Under the pieces are notes generated by a model. That model searched no databases, was not told the DNA's origin, and saw only the letters and a program-made list of their open reading frames with translations. From Gordionus sp. m RMFG-2023 (taxonomy: Eukaryota; Nematomorpha; Gordioida; Chordodea; Parachordodidae), in NCBI RefSeq assembly GCF_954871325.1, contig NC_088775.1:23165561-23229560 (forward strand): a DNA stretch of 64,000 nucleotides, written 5' to 3'. Below, piece by piece: positions 24,401 to 39,400 of this stretch (within the stretch, counting starts at the first letter, position 1; each line of letters opens with the position of its first letter). Position numbers and translations under genes: made by a program.

Positions 24401-27400
24401 AATATTATCACTATAAAGTTAAATGTTAAAAAAGTTGTGATAAAAGCAAAATATAATTTAAAATTTTTATGAATAATCACAATATGCATAGTAGCTCAAG
24501 CTCAAAGCATTGCTTTTGAAATGGAGGTTCCGGGTTTGATACTAATAGATGGCAAAAAAATTAACATTACCCTATAATAGTTTCCTTAAATTTATTAGGT
24601 TAAGATGATACGAAAACGATCATGTTTATATTATGGACATTATATATATTAGATTATAAAATACCTTTTATTTTAAGAATGATATATACAAAATTGTTTA
24701 GAAATTTTCTTATTACAGTGCCATGAATAACCTCTTTCAAGCATAGGCAATAATTTATTTGCCACTTCTTAAACTAATAAAATATTCATATTTCTTTATT
24801 AAAATTAATGTATAAAAAATAACATAAAATTATGTTTATATAATTGAGAAAACTTAGATTTTATATATTGATTTTCCTAGATTTTTTTGTTGATCATTTT
24901 GGATTCAATAGAAAATATTTAAACCCTTGGAAATCTTTCATCTGTATGGTTGATATCAAATGGCTCTATTAGTTGACCTTGAAAAACCTATTTTAGCGTT
25001 TGCTATAGCCACCAAATTTATAATTATTGGGTTCTTTTGTTCATATAATATATAAGATGCACACTTTTTATACAAGTATTTAAAATATAAATTATATTTT
25101 AGACCCATTTTAACTAGTTGGGGAATACCCCGAAAGGAGCTAGTTGATCAGATTATGCATTTCTCTTTAGATTACTGCATTCACATTAGACCCCTGCGAA
25201 TTTTTTTTGGCCCGGTCCTTATCCAATATACTTATTAATTTTATTTTTAAGCTCGAACACGACTTGAAATTTTTTATTTTTCTTATATCTTTACACTTTT
25301 TTATGAAGCAAAATATTACTAATTGCTTTGTACAGAGCCATACCATGTCAAATCGACAAAAATAGACGCATTTTCAGCCGACCCCTTTTAAAATTGTTAA
25401 AAATTTCTGGAATTATTTAGATAGGTAAAAAAAAATGAGAAAGCCATTTATTTTAGCAGCATACCGGGTCAGCGAGATGCAGGGCCTTTAGAGAAATTCT
25501 AATTGTTATTTTATTTTGAAAAGAAAAACATCATTTTTTATATTACTTTTTTAAAATATTTTTATAAGCCTGTTTGACCCGACGCAAATTTTTGAAATTT
25601 TTTGGACTTGAGTCCAATTTCTGCTTTGTTCCTGATTGCATCAACTTGGACACCTTATTTTACCTATTTTCAAAAATAATAGTTTAAAAATTAAAAGAAT
25701 TTTTTTTAATGCGGTTGAAATAAAAATAAATTATTATAATATAACTATCTATCCTTTATTTATTATCACTTTTAAAATTAATTTTTTTTAAGGTGAACGA
25801 TTTTGTGAAGGACAAGTTTATCTTGCATTACCGAAAAAGGTTGCCCCTATGGAGCGAAATAGTATCTGGCGGATGCGTAAGTTATTCCTGTTTAAGAATG
25901 AAGAAAGAGGGAAAAAATAAATAAAAGAAGCTGCCAAGAAAAAATAAGAAATAATAAACAATACAAATTATTAGGGGTGTGCCGATCCATATATTTTTCA
26001 CCGATCCGATTCGTTATTTTCTAATATTGACTAAAAAATGATCCGATACCTAGCCGATATTTATATTGATTTTTCACCACCCCACTTTGAACCAAATGTA
26101 ATTAAGAAATCAATATTTTTCATGCAAAAAATCGAATTATGCATTTAATTTAATTTTTTTATTTCTACAATTTGCAAAATTATCTTTGTCTTTTGTAAAA
26201 TATTTCTATAATTCAGATACCATATTTAAAAAAAATTCTTTTATTTTAAAGTATTTCTTTATTTGAACGTTGGTCATAGACTTGCCCAAGGGTGAGCGTA
26301 CGTGAATTATATAAAGGCCCATCCTTCATATAATTATGCCGATTTTTTTTCTCAAGGATACCAACAAACCTTATAACCCAGATATGAGGTTATATGAAGG
26401 TGGAACTACATCCGAGCCATATATATGTTTAGTAATGAGTATAGCAAAGAAAGAAGTAGAATATAAGAATAAAAAAGAAAGGCCCTTCCTTCCAAAAAAC
26501 TTATGTAATTATTTTAATTTAATAAATTTAAGAAATTTGTAAATATTAAATTATAAATAATAAAATTGGCGTTATTATTTAAAAAGATTTAAAATAAAAC
26601 TTTGGGTGTTCCTTTCTATTTTTATAAAAAAAACTTTTAAAACTATATAAATCTATTTAAAAAATTAATAAAATTTAAGGGTGTTGTGCATTTGCATAGT
26701 TTAAAAAAAAATATTTAGAAAATGTAAAATAAATATACATAAAATAACAAAAAAAAAAGAAAAGTAAAAGGATCGGATCGGGTTTTTACAGGCATTGGCC
26801 CGATCCGATATTATTGGAAAACGTTAAATATCGGTGCCGATCCGATATTTCGGCACAGCCCTACAAATTATTCATTTAGAGTTTGAACCAAAAACAAAAT
26901 TTGTTTAAAAATAAATTAACTATACAATTAGACATAACAAATAAAAGTTTCCTCTTGGATATATCAATGGCTTCTGCGTTAAATGTTAAAGAACGCCCAA
27001 TAGAATTGCTAATTTATTTATGATGGTGTAAAACATACCCTGGCTTTTGGAGACTATAGGGCCTAACAATGCTTGCTATTAATTGGAATGAAAAGATAGT
27101 TTGCGAAGCAGCTCAAAATATTTATTTATTTGGTGGCTTTTTTTGCTTTAAAACAAAGTCTGAGTCAGAATTGGGAGGAGAAAATTTTAAACAGGAAAAT
27201 CTCATATATTAAAGTTTGAGATTTTTTTAAATATTTTTTTGTTTTTGGATCAAGGCCACTTATATACATAACGGATAATTTCATTTTAAAATAAATAAAA
27301 GGCCGGAGCCTCTCAGGTAATTTTTACAAACCCGATGGAGATAGTGAAAATACGATTACAAATCTCTAATTTAAATGCCCTCGAAAGCGAACATGCAACT

Positions 27401-30400
27401 ACCTCATCGACCTCTAAATCCAAAGTTCCAAGCAAAACGGCCTTTGGTATCGTGAAAGAGTTGGGCTTTCGTCGGTTATACACGGTTTTTTTTTAATTTT
27501 TAAGCTTGGTTGATTACAGTTGGTAGAATTAATCGGAATATCTTTCCGATTATGACCATAATAGTTGGATTGACAGGTTTGTATAGATCCCTATTGTATA
27601 TCAACTTTAGTTTGATAATCTCTTAACTAATTTAATGAGAAATAGCTAGATTTAACTCCGAATTTGAAAAAGGAATGAAAAAAATAAAAAGAAATAATTG
27701 CTACAACAAAATTTCAATATTCTTAAAGTATGGAGCAAGCTAAAAGTAGTGAAAGTCAATGGTCCGGATTCTAAACTCTCCAAAAACTGGAATTTTTTTT
27801 AAAAAAAAGTAGTCATTGGAATTCGTATCGAGTTTAGAAACAATATTTTTCTGTTTATTGAGTAGTATGAACTTGGACCGTTAACCTTCGCTGGCTAAAA
27901 GACTTAGACTCAACATAAATATTGTAACCGATCTCTCTATCATTGACTATAGATAAAACCTTAAGAAATTTAACTTTTTTATGAACCGTATATTAATCGT
28001 AGGTTTTAAGCATTATAAAAGATCCACCTAATTAAATTGATATATTAATATATTCCAAGGGGTTTACAAAAAACGTTGCGTTTTGAAATTTTTATAATGA
28101 AAATAATGCCTGTTTTTTTAAAAAGATTTAATACAAGCGTACTTTGAAATATTTATTTATATACAATTATAGAATTACCAAAATATATATTAGATAAGCC
28201 CCTATATCTATTATTGTATAGCCAGAGTTTGAAATAAAAGTTTCTAAGATTTTTAAACATTTTTTTGATCAAATTTTTAATCATCATGAAAGATTTTCAC
28301 TACAGATTTGCTCATAAAAAATTTTTTATAAATGGAATTATAGGTAAAATTTGATCAAAAATCCTGTTTGAGCTCTCAAAAAAAATCTTCATTTTTATAA
28401 ATCTTTGTTGATTTTTTATTTTGAGGAGCATTTTAAACTATCTATAACATTTAATAATCTCATTCTCCACGGATCGAACGCTAACTTTAATTTTTCTTGC
28501 GAAATTAAGGACCATATTTCATGAATTTATTAATCAAGTTCTAAAGAGTATAGTCGATATTTATAAGCTAAAGTTTTTTAATTCGTTTCACACTAATATG
28601 GTAGCTATGGATCAGAGGCCTTTATGAATCCCGTATTTTGAAGTCGCCTTAAAGCTCATTGAACTGCACGAATATATTTCACCTCTTCCTAGGGTATTCA
28701 ATTTAGCAATTAAACTTGGTACGTTCTGATTTTTTTTCCTCATGGCATAATTAAATCAGCACAAGATCTTTTTTAAGAACATTTTTAATATACAAAATTT
28801 TCGTTTAACATTTTTGCGGGGATCCGAACGGTAACGAATATCGGTTCGGTTTATTCAGATTAAAGGTTTATGGTTCAGGTTCTATTCTATTTGTGAAATA
28901 TAAAAATATCAGTTCGGTGGGAACCTTTAAAAACCGGTTTGAACCTTTTCGTGCAATCGTGTTAGAATTATATAAAGAGAATAGAGGTGTGTCAATCCCC
29001 AAATGCTTCAACGATCTGATATTTTCCGATATGAATATAAAACCAATGTGACTAACGATCCGTTGTTTATATTGAATTTTATTTACCATCTATCTTTTAA
29101 TCCTTTCCATAAATACCCAACAAACTTTCACTGATTAAGTGTGTTTTTAAAATATCATTAACCTTTATGGTTGAATGTAGTGCTGTTTTACGCCTTGATT
29201 TACCTGATTTTTAAAAATGGCTAATTTTAGCAAAATATTATTACATATGCCTCGAAATTTCACTAATCGTTGTCCAAACCTTTGTACCATCCAAAATCTC
29301 ATTTTTCTTGGCTAAAATCTTGAGTTTGCCATTATAAAAAATTGACAGAATGGAGCCGTCCAACATTAATAGAATGTGACTTGTTAAAAAATTTTAAATC
29401 ATTTTCTTGTAGTTTGTATTGTATAACATTACTTTTAAAATGATTGGAGATTTTTTAAACTTTACAAATAAATTGAATTTTAGCTATTTTTATGAATGTA
29501 TTATTATTAGTACTGTAAACATTTCTAAAAAAAATCGAACTCGTTCGCGTTCAACGTTCATTGACAAAAATCGAACGCCAAGTTCATGTTCAAAAAAATA
29601 GAACGCGTTCACGTCCATAAAACTGTTCAAAATTTTATGATAAATTTTTTTTAAATTTAATTTAATATAAATAAACTTATATTTTTTTTTTACAATATAT
29701 TTTGGCCATTTAAAAAATAATATAGTTTTATTTTGATAATATAATTATAAATAAAATATAATATAGCGAATAAAAAGATATTTTTATTAATAAAAAAATT
29801 TTCTTATTAAATTTTAATAACAATTGTTAAAATATTTATCTGATAGACAGGAACACTTGGCAGTTAATACGGCATTAGCTATACTAAAAACGCGCTCTAC
29901 AGGGGCAGATGAGGGGATGCGGTATTATACTTAATAAACAGCTCTTTTAAAGTGGAGAATTAATTAAAAAAATATTGTTTTGTTATTTGCAAAAAATTGA
30001 GATAAGTTATCCTCCTGACAAAAAAAAAGGATATCTCTAAATTAACAGTTCTCTAGGGTTTTCATAACATTTTTTTTCAATGACGCTATAAGTTTATTTT
30101 TAATAGGTTTCTGTGGAAGTTTTATCCATTGCCATTGAAGCTTGAATGCTTGATGTATAATTGCAGAAAGAATATATTGATCCTTATATATATGTTCAAA
30201 TCTTTAAAAAAATAAAATATATGTAAAGGTTTAATACCTTTTATTAATCCCATTTAATACGGCGTCCATCAATGGTTGACCATATTTGAGGCCACTAATT
30301 TTTTTAATTTTAAAATAACTATCGTTATTGTTGGGGTCAAATATCCCAAATGTATTTCTTCAAATTTAATGATTTAACTTAGTTATATCATATAAAATCA

Positions 30401-33400
30401 AATAATTAATATTAAAGTCAAATGTCGTTTCAAATTAGAACCTGAAGATTTTGACAATATAATACTTTTTGGCCACATTTTACACTTGGTAAGCATTAGA
30501 TTAGTTCCTTCAATATAGGATGTTAATGTAAAACATTATGGTAATGATAAATCATGAGGATTAAATAATAATATCCATGCTTATGCTAATAAATTAAATT
30601 AAAATATAAACAATAATATTCAAATTAATAAACTATGTGTTAAAAAAATTGAAATGTGAAAAGGAAATACACAGCCGATTAAAAAATATAAATAATACTT
30701 TTTTTAAAAAAATTTCGAAATATTAAATTTTTCAAATAAATAAAAATAAAAATATTTTTAAAATTGAACTAACGTTAAATTCGAACGCGTTCGTCACGTT
30801 CAAATTTCGTCAAAAAATAAAAGGAACGCCGTTCTTCATTTTTTTCAAAATAACGAACTTCGTTTACAACACTAATTATTATTATTATTATGCTATGTAT
30901 TAAATAAAAAATATTATATAATTATATATACAATCATAAATAACCAGAAACAATGAAAATATCAGACTAGATGAAATATATTATCTTATATCTTATAAAA
31001 ACACTAAATATCGGCTCCGGTCCGATATTTAATATTGGTACAGCTCTAAAAGAGAAGCCTATTTTTTAATAATTAATATTCGTTAAGAAAATTGAGCCAT
31101 ATGCAATTAAAATATTTTCAAGATTCTATTCTTTCAAATTATCTCTATAAGAAGAATGAATAATTTATATGTCTGAAAATTCTATACGCTAAATTGGGTA
31201 GTTGGACACCGTCAAATACCAATATATAAAAATACCTAAAAGTAGTTACTGATACTTATCAATCAAACAATTATTAATAATCATCTTAAAAAGAGAATAT
31301 TAAAAGGTTCAAATCGGTTCACTGACCTTTTTAGAAATTCGGTTCAGGTTTGAGTGACAAATATTTTAATAGTTCAGGTTCGGTTTAGCTCGATAAATAA
31401 TAACTTAATACTTGTTTAACGGTTCAGCTTTACTTTAGTTCCATGCATTCTAATAAAAGGCATTTAATAATATAATAAGATTTGTTTGATAACCGAAATA
31501 TTTAGTGTTATAATTTATGATTATGCAAGTTTTGAAAGAAGGCGAGCGTCCGGAAAGTTCAACCTTATAGGAATTCATCTAGTCATTTTTTTTGAAAAAT
31601 AATTAAAGGTCTTAGAGTTCTTTTTTGTCAAATGTTAACATTTTTGATCCTAATTTTAAAACTGGGTTAAACAAATTCTAACAAAAATTTCAGGATATAA
31701 AGCTTTATAGTTATTTAATAAAATACGAAATTTCTATAAAACAAGCATTTTAAATTTATAAAGATTTAAAACGCAGCCACCTGGTATTTATATATTCCTT
31801 AATTTAAATATTACTTTTCACAAGTTTTAATAGGTAATCTACGAAAATCATCCCCAAAATGAGTTATAACTAGTGTTGCGTAATCGGCTAAAACTACGCC
31901 TAAACCTAATTAGGCTAAGTCTAAAAATCGGCTAAGCCTAATCAGGTTAAGCCTAAAAATCGTCTAACTTAGCCTAAAAATTGGCTAAAATTAAATTAGT
32001 CAAAATTCTGCACCGATGCTTAGCATTAATTATTATTTATTTATTTTAGTAAAATAATTTATTTTATTTATATTTAATGTAAATATTTTATTATTATTAT
32101 CAACAAATAAACATATGATTTAATATTTTTTATTTATATTATTATATTTTGAAATGAAAATAAATTTATTTATTTGATATTTTTTTAATAAAAAAAATAA
32201 TACGCTGCTATATTGTAAAAATGTAATATACTTTTTAATATAATTTATTAGTGATCACAATCTTCTTTGTAAATACATCTTTTATTGAGGAATTATATTG
32301 TAAATTTTATTAGATAAATAAACAATCTTTTAGGTGAAACCTTTTATCATTTTTTTTATCATTTTTTTTAAATTATCTATTTTTTATTAATTGAAGGTGG
32401 ATTTTATGAAACTTTTTTGATGTTATTTTATATGATCTTTTTAAGGATAATATTTTAATGTGACAATTGTCATAATCGTTATTTTATAAGTTTTTTGAAT
32501 TTTTTTGAAGAAAATATGTTAAAATAAGTATTAATAACATGTGTAAATATAAATTTAGTGAAGATGTACTAATGAAAAGTGACAATTGTCATAATCGTTA
32601 TTTTAAAATTTTTTGAATTTTTTTTACGACAATATGTTAAAATAAGTATTAATAACATGTTTAAATAAAAATTTAGTGAAGATGTACCATAGAAAATTGA
32701 CAATTGTCATAATCGTTATAAGTTTTTTGAAGAAAATATGTTAAAATAAGTATTGATAACATGTTTAAATAAAAATTTAGTGAAGATGTATCAATGATTA
32801 GTGACAATTGTCATAATCGTTATTTTTAAAGTTTTTTGAATTTTTTTGACGAAAATATGTTAAAATAAGTATTAAAAACATGTTTAAATAAAAATTTAGT
32901 GAAGATGTACCATAGAAAAGTGTCGTTATTTTATAAGTTTTTTGAATTTTTTTGAAGAAAATATGTTAAAATAAGTATTAATAAGATGTTTAAATAAAAA
33001 TTTAGTGAAGATGTATTAATGAAGAGTGACAATTGTCATAATCGTTAATTTTTAAGTTTTTAGAATTTTTTTTAACGAAAATATGTTAAAATAAGTATTA
33101 ATAACATGTGTAAATATAAATTTAGTGAAGATGTACCATAGAAAAGTGACAATTGTCATAATCATTATTTTTAAAGTTTTTTGAATTTTTTTGACGAAAA
33201 TATGTTAAAATAAGTATTAATAACATGTGTAAATATAAATTTAGTGAAGATGCACCATAGAAAAGTGACGATTGTCATAATCGTTATTTTTAAAGTTTTT
33301 TGAATTTTTTTGACGACAATATGTTAAAATAAATATTAATAACATGTGTAAATATAAATTTAGTGAAGATGTACCAATGAAAAGTGACAATAGTCATAAT

Positions 33401-36400
33401 CGTTATTTTTAAATATTTTTGAATTTTTTTGAAGAAAAAATGTAGTGAAGATGTACTAATGAAAAGTGACAATTGTCATAATCGTTATTTTTAAAGTTTT
33501 TTGAATTTTTTTGACGAAAATATGTTAAAATAAGTATTAATAAGATGTTTAAATAAAAATTTAGTGAAGATGTACCAATGAAAAGTGACAATTGTCATAA
33601 TCGTTATTTTTAAAGTTTTTTGAATTTTTTTGACGAAAATATGTTAAAATAAGTATTAATAACATATGTAAATATAAATTTAGTGAAGATGTACCATAGA
33701 AAAGTGACGATTGTCATAATCGTTATTTTTAAAGTTTTTTGAATTTTTTTGACGAGACAATATGTTAAAATAAATATTAATAACATGTGTAAATATAAAT
33801 TTAGTGAAGATGTACCAATGAAAAGTGACAATAGTCATAATCGTTATTTTTAAATATTTTTGATTTTTTTGAAGAAAATATGTTAAAATAAGTATTGATA
33901 ACATGTTTAAATAATAGTGAAGATGTACCGTAGAAAAGTGACAATTGTCATAATCGTTATTTTTAAAGTTTTTTGAATTTTTTTGACGAAAATATGTTAA
34001 AATAATAAGATGTTTAAATAAAAATTTAGTGAAGATGTACTAATGAAAAGTGACAATTGTCATAATCGTTATTTTTAAAATTTTTTGAATTTTTTTGACA
34101 AAAATATCTTAAAATAAGTATTAATAACATGTGTAAATTTAAATTTAGTGAAGATGTACCAATGAAAAGTGACAATTGTCATAATCGTTATTTTTAAAGT
34201 TTTTTGAATTTTTTGACGACAATATGTTAAAATAAATATTAATAACATGTGTAAATATAAATTTAGTGAAGATGTACCAATGAAAAGTGACAATAGTCAT
34301 AATCGTTATTTTTAAATATTTTTGAATATTTTTGAAGAAAATATGTTAAAATAAGTATTGATAACATATTTAAATAAAATTTAGTGAAGATGTACCGTAG
34401 AAAGTGACAATTGTCATAATCGTTTTAAGTTTTTTGAATTTTATTGACAAAAATATTTTAAAATAAGTATTGATAACATGTTTAAATAAAAATTTAGTGA
34501 AGATGTACTCTAGATAAGCGACAATTGTCATAATCGTTATTTTTAAAGTTTTTTGATTTTTTTTGACGAAAATATGTTAAAATGAGTAATAATAACATGT
34601 TTAAATAAAAATTTAGTGAAGATGTACCATAGAAAAGTGACAAATTTTTATAATTTAAAAATTAGCGTCATTCAAATAACACCTCTACTGCTATCTCATA
34701 AATAAATTATTTACAAAACCACATTTAAAAATTCATAAACAACACTTAATATGAATAAAAATCACCTTTAAAAATTATAATAAATAAAATTTATTAATAT
34801 TTACATCAAATTTTATGAAAAAATAGGGAAAAAAATGTCGAGTTAATTATTGATCAATCAAATTATCTTTAGCTTAAAAAAAATAAATATTTGTAATTTA
34901 ATTTTTTAATTTATAAAATTAATTATAGCATTAATTTTAACCCATTTGCTTCAAAAAACATAAAAATAACGATTATGACAATTGTCGCTTATCTAGAGTA
35001 CATATTCACTAAATTTTTATTTAAACATGTTATCAATACTTTTTAACATATTTTCTTCAAAATCTTTAAAAATAACGATTATGACAATTGTCACTTTTCA
35101 TTGGTACATCTTCACTAAATTTATATTTACACATGTTATTAAAACTTATTTTAACATATTTTCCTCAAAAAAATTCAAAAAACTTTAAAAATAACGATTA
35201 TGACAATTGTCAATTTTCTATGGTACATCTTCACTAAATTTTATTTAAACTATCAATACTTATTTAACATATTTTCTTCAAAAAAATTTAAAAAACTTTA
35301 AAAATAACGATTATGACAATTGTCACTTTTCTAATGTACATCTTCACTAAATTTTTATTTAAACATCTTATTAATACTTATTTTAACATATTTTCTTCAA
35401 AAAACTTATAAAATAACGATTATGACAATTCTCACATTAAAATATTATCTTAAATAGATCATATAAAATAACATCAAAAAAGTTTCATAAAATCCACCTT
35501 CATTTAATAAAAAATAGATAATTTAAAAAAAATGATAAAAAAAATTATAAAAGATTTCACCTAAAAAATTGTTTATTTATCTAATAAAATTTACAATATA
35601 ATTCCTCAATAAAAGATGTATTTACAAAGAAGATTGTGAAATTCACTAATAAATTATATTAGAAAGAATATTACATTTTTACAATATAGCAGCGTATTAT
35701 TTTTTTTATTAAAAAAACATCAAATAAATAAATTTATTTTATTTGTTGATAATAATAAAATATAGGGCTATGCCGATCCACATATTTTTTACCGATCCGA
35801 TCCGATATTGGTTCAAAACCGATCCGATATTTATATTAATTTTTTACCACCTCTCTTTGAACCAAATGTAATTAATAAATCAATATTTTTTATGCATAAA
35901 AGAATTATGCATAATTTAATTTTTTTATTTCAACAATAATTTTAAAAAAAATATATTATAATATATTAGATTTTTTTTAATAAATATAAGAGCCTCTAGA
36001 TTTTCAGGCAATAGGCTTCTACGATGAGGACTATCAATATCCCCTGCCGTACTGAAGGCAGACTCAGATGGGACACTTGTTGCTGGAGGAGCCAAAAATT
36101 TACGTGCAAGTGTTGATAAAGTTGGAAATTTTACAGCATTAACTCTCCAATATTCAAGTGGATTCACTGGGGATATAATATTAATATCATCAATGTTATT
36201 CGAGTTTTCTAAATAAATAACACAAATATAAAATTAGCATTTATAAAATAGTGGGTTTCATACAAACCCAATCTTTTGTTGATTTTGAAAAATCACCCAA
36301 ACAAATGGGTCAATCATAGCCCAACCAAGCAATATTTAAATTAATATGAAAAATATATTGTCATACTTTCTATATATGGTGTTATTTTTTTAAAAAATTA

Positions 36401-39400
36401 AAAATAAATAAAACTTTGGGTGTTCCTTTCTATTTTTATAAAAAAACTTGTAAAATCTATTTAAAAAAATAAATAACATTTGCATTGTTTAAAAAAAAAT
36501 TATTTATAAAATATTATTAATGTAAAATAGAAACTCGAAAAAATTTATTTTTTTTTAAAATATTTTAAAAAAATTTTTTTTATTAAAAAATAATAATTCA
36601 AAGTTTCATTACTCAAAAGTTTTATAAGAATTGCATTTTTAGTAAAAGGATCGGATCGGGTTTTTTACAGGTATCGGGCCGATCCGATATTTTTGAAAAA
36701 CGCCAAATATCGGAACCGATCCGATCCGATATTTAATATCGGCACAGCCCTAATAAAATATTTACATTAAATATAAATAAAATAAATTAATTTACTAAAA
36801 TAAATAAATAATAATTAATCGATGCAGAATTTTGACTAATTTAATTTTCCGATTTTTAAGCTTATCTAATTATGCTTAGCCGATTTTTTCACCTAAAATC
36901 TCGGCTAAGCCATTTTATAGTTAGCTAAATTTAGCCGATTACGCAACACTAGTTATAACATAAGGAAGTATTAATAACTGGCTTTAAAAATTTATCAATT
37001 TTCATATATCTAATAAAATTACATCTGATGAGTACTATGGTGTTCTATATCTATATCCAATTTTTTGCAAAATACAATATTTTACACAAATCAATATAGA
37101 CTAATATATTATTCCATATCAAAATATTAAAATATAATTAAGAATAATCTTTTATTTTCATTATCCACATTTTTATCTACTATTTAAAATATAAGAAATA
37201 TTTATCTAAAAATGCTCTCCAGAAAAATATTGAAAGATGGATATAGAAGACTATAATACTCAGCGCTAATATTTTTTGAATTGAAATTAGTCAACCTTGA
37301 CGCAAGAATAAAATTTTTAGAATACGGGATCAATAAAATAAACATTTATTTGTATTCTATATACATAAGGGTGCCCACGCATGTCTCATGCGTGATTTAC
37401 CGTTTAGTGCCATCTACTTCCCAACTTATGCCCATTTGAAAATTTATTTCTGTTCTATTGGAGAGATCTCAAACGTGCGCAAAGGCCATGCTTCTAAATC
37501 AACAAAACTTGCTAACGAATCGAAGGATCTAGATATTTTGAATACCAAAAATGGTCAACTTGATAACGACAAAACTCTCGCAGACCATAAAAACGAAACA
37601 CCATTAAACCTCCTATGTAAATTATTCGAAATAATTTTAACTAATATATTTTTTTTGAGTTTATTATTAAAAACGAATTTAAAGCAAAGGTTATTTAAAA
37701 AACATTTAACTGTTATAAAATATCGGCCATTTATATACAAATTAAAAAATAAATAAACAACTGAATAAAAAAAGAATTAAATTAAAAAAAAACAATTAAG
37801 AGATCGGCTTACTTGCATTGCTATATGGAGCCATGAATTGAAATGCAATTACTTTGATATATAGCCATTATAATGGCTTGAAATAGAAAACTTACTTTTC
37901 TACCTAATAATGTGATAAATTTAAGGAATAAATCATCATTCCTATTTTTTTTAAAATTGCATTTCTATTATCATTTATATTTTTTTTATCGCCTCTTTTA
38001 TCTTTAAAAAATTCAAAGACGAGGATGAAGAACAAATTTGCAGTGCGCCAAAGGCCCACAACCACGTAGGCATGTTATGGGCCGCAACTTTGGCCGGGAT
38101 ACCTGCGGCTGCCTTGGTTACCCCCGCGGATGTCGTCAAAACACGTTTGCAAGTCGAAAGGAAGGTTAATTTATTGCAAAATTTAGAAGTAGGTTTCAAA
38201 GGAATCTCAAACGGAAATAATAATTTCGGAGTAATAAACACTTTTGCCAGCATCGTCAAGAACGAAGGCTTTGGAGCCCTCTGGAAAGGAACTTTTGGTG
38301 AGTGATTCAAATTGTATATTTTTTCAAAAACTATTCATACCTTCAATTTTCTTTTCCCTGACCCTGGATATATCGCATATAGTTTCTTTCCTTTTATTTA
38401 CATATTATACCCATGAAATATCATTAGTATCTTCTTAAAATAATTGCAAACGACCTTTAAAAATCATTTGTGAGCAATATAAATCCCTCTTTTTTAGCGA
38501 AGCCGAAATAATCCTTTATAATTTTCTGAATCAAAATCTAACCGTTATAACAAGTATTAAAAACGAACCAAAACGTTATTTATAAGACGGTTTTTAAATT
38601 TATATTTATTTATATATTTTAATTGATTAGCATAAAGTGATTCTTTCTAAAGATTGTTAGTATAACTTTTTTCATATCTAAAAAATTGAAAAAACTATTT
38701 AAATTAAGTCGACTTAATGATTAGGATCAATTTAAAAAAATATATAAAATATAATTCGCATATTTTTCCTTGTGGATTATAAAATATTATTTTTAAATTT
38801 ATTTCTCCTAATTATAAATTTTGATGATTATTTAATCTCCATACTTTTTTTTAACTTTTTTTTTAATACTATGCTTTTTTATTATTATCTATCAAATAAA
38901 ATTATATGAAAATTAACATATCAAATATAAAATAAAATAAAACCTTATTCTATATAAACGGAGGTGGGACTACAAGTTCCCAAAAAACAAGAATAATTAT
39001 ATTTTAAACTTACTAAGTTATTTTAGCCTTTGTTGATTTATTTTATAAGCAAACAAAATATGGGTATTCGTGGGAAATAGATGTTATCACATCAGAGATC
39101 TTCATGGGTGGGTCGGCCCACAGGCACCCGCACAAGTCCATACCCGATATTACATGTTTTAGCGGGCCTGGTGGGTTGGGCCTAATTTTTTAATTTTTTT
39201 AAATGGGCTTGCCTGGGATTGGGTGCTTATTAAATTAGTTGCTAATTAAAAAAATATATTACACTTTTTTTCTTCTAATAATAATTAATTTTAATATTGT
39301 TTTTATTTTTTATTAAATAGAATAATTATAAAATTTTGGATATGGGCTTCGGATTTTTTTTGAAACTTATCAATGGCCTGGAATTTTTTTTAAAATATTA

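Larger units (their letters stand above)
28982..31048. mobile_element. hAT-type element, CCGAT family, in intron 3
   Basis: The left end TAGAGGTGTGTCAATCC and the right end GGTACAGCTCTA are decayed versions of the TAGGGGTGTGCCGATCC ends. The flanks aaagagaa (28974-28981) and aaagagaa (31049-31056) are a perfect 8-bp target-site duplication. It contains the nested element 29508-30874. Confidence 0.88.
28816..31470. mobile_element. Probable GGTTCGG-rich MITE carrying later insertions
   Basis: Motifs of the form ATCGGTTCGGTTTATT and GGTTCAGGTTC begin near 28816 and inverted counterparts GGTTCAGGTTCGGTTTAGC close near 31470. The outer ends pair poorly and no target-site duplication was found. 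If real, its own length is about 0.6 kb and element 28982-31048 sits inside it. Confidence 0.4.
31871..36951. mobile_element. Large inverted-repeat element 3, sister of element 2
   Basis: The ends TAGTGTTGCGTAATCGGC and GCCGATTACGCAACACTA are near-identical to those of 13396-20225. The flanks gttataac (31863-31870) and gttataac (36952-36959) are a perfect 8-bp target-site duplication. Arms hold the same GGCTAA tip, the same 430-bp unique sequence and TGACAATTGTCA arrays (32459-34650 left, 34925-35440 right). The arms are very unequal, about 18 units against 5. The right arm is interrupted by a hAT element at 35763. No transposase was seen. Confidence 0.93.

Noticed and set aside
37617-37756. 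Extension of carrier exon 4 to the next stop
   Set aside because: The extra residues are AT-driven and unlike the family, while the GTAAAT donor at 37617 joins exon 5 in frame.
37975-38310. 111-codon minus-strand frame
   Set aside because: It lies opposite carrier exon 5, whose plus-strand protein is clearly conserved.
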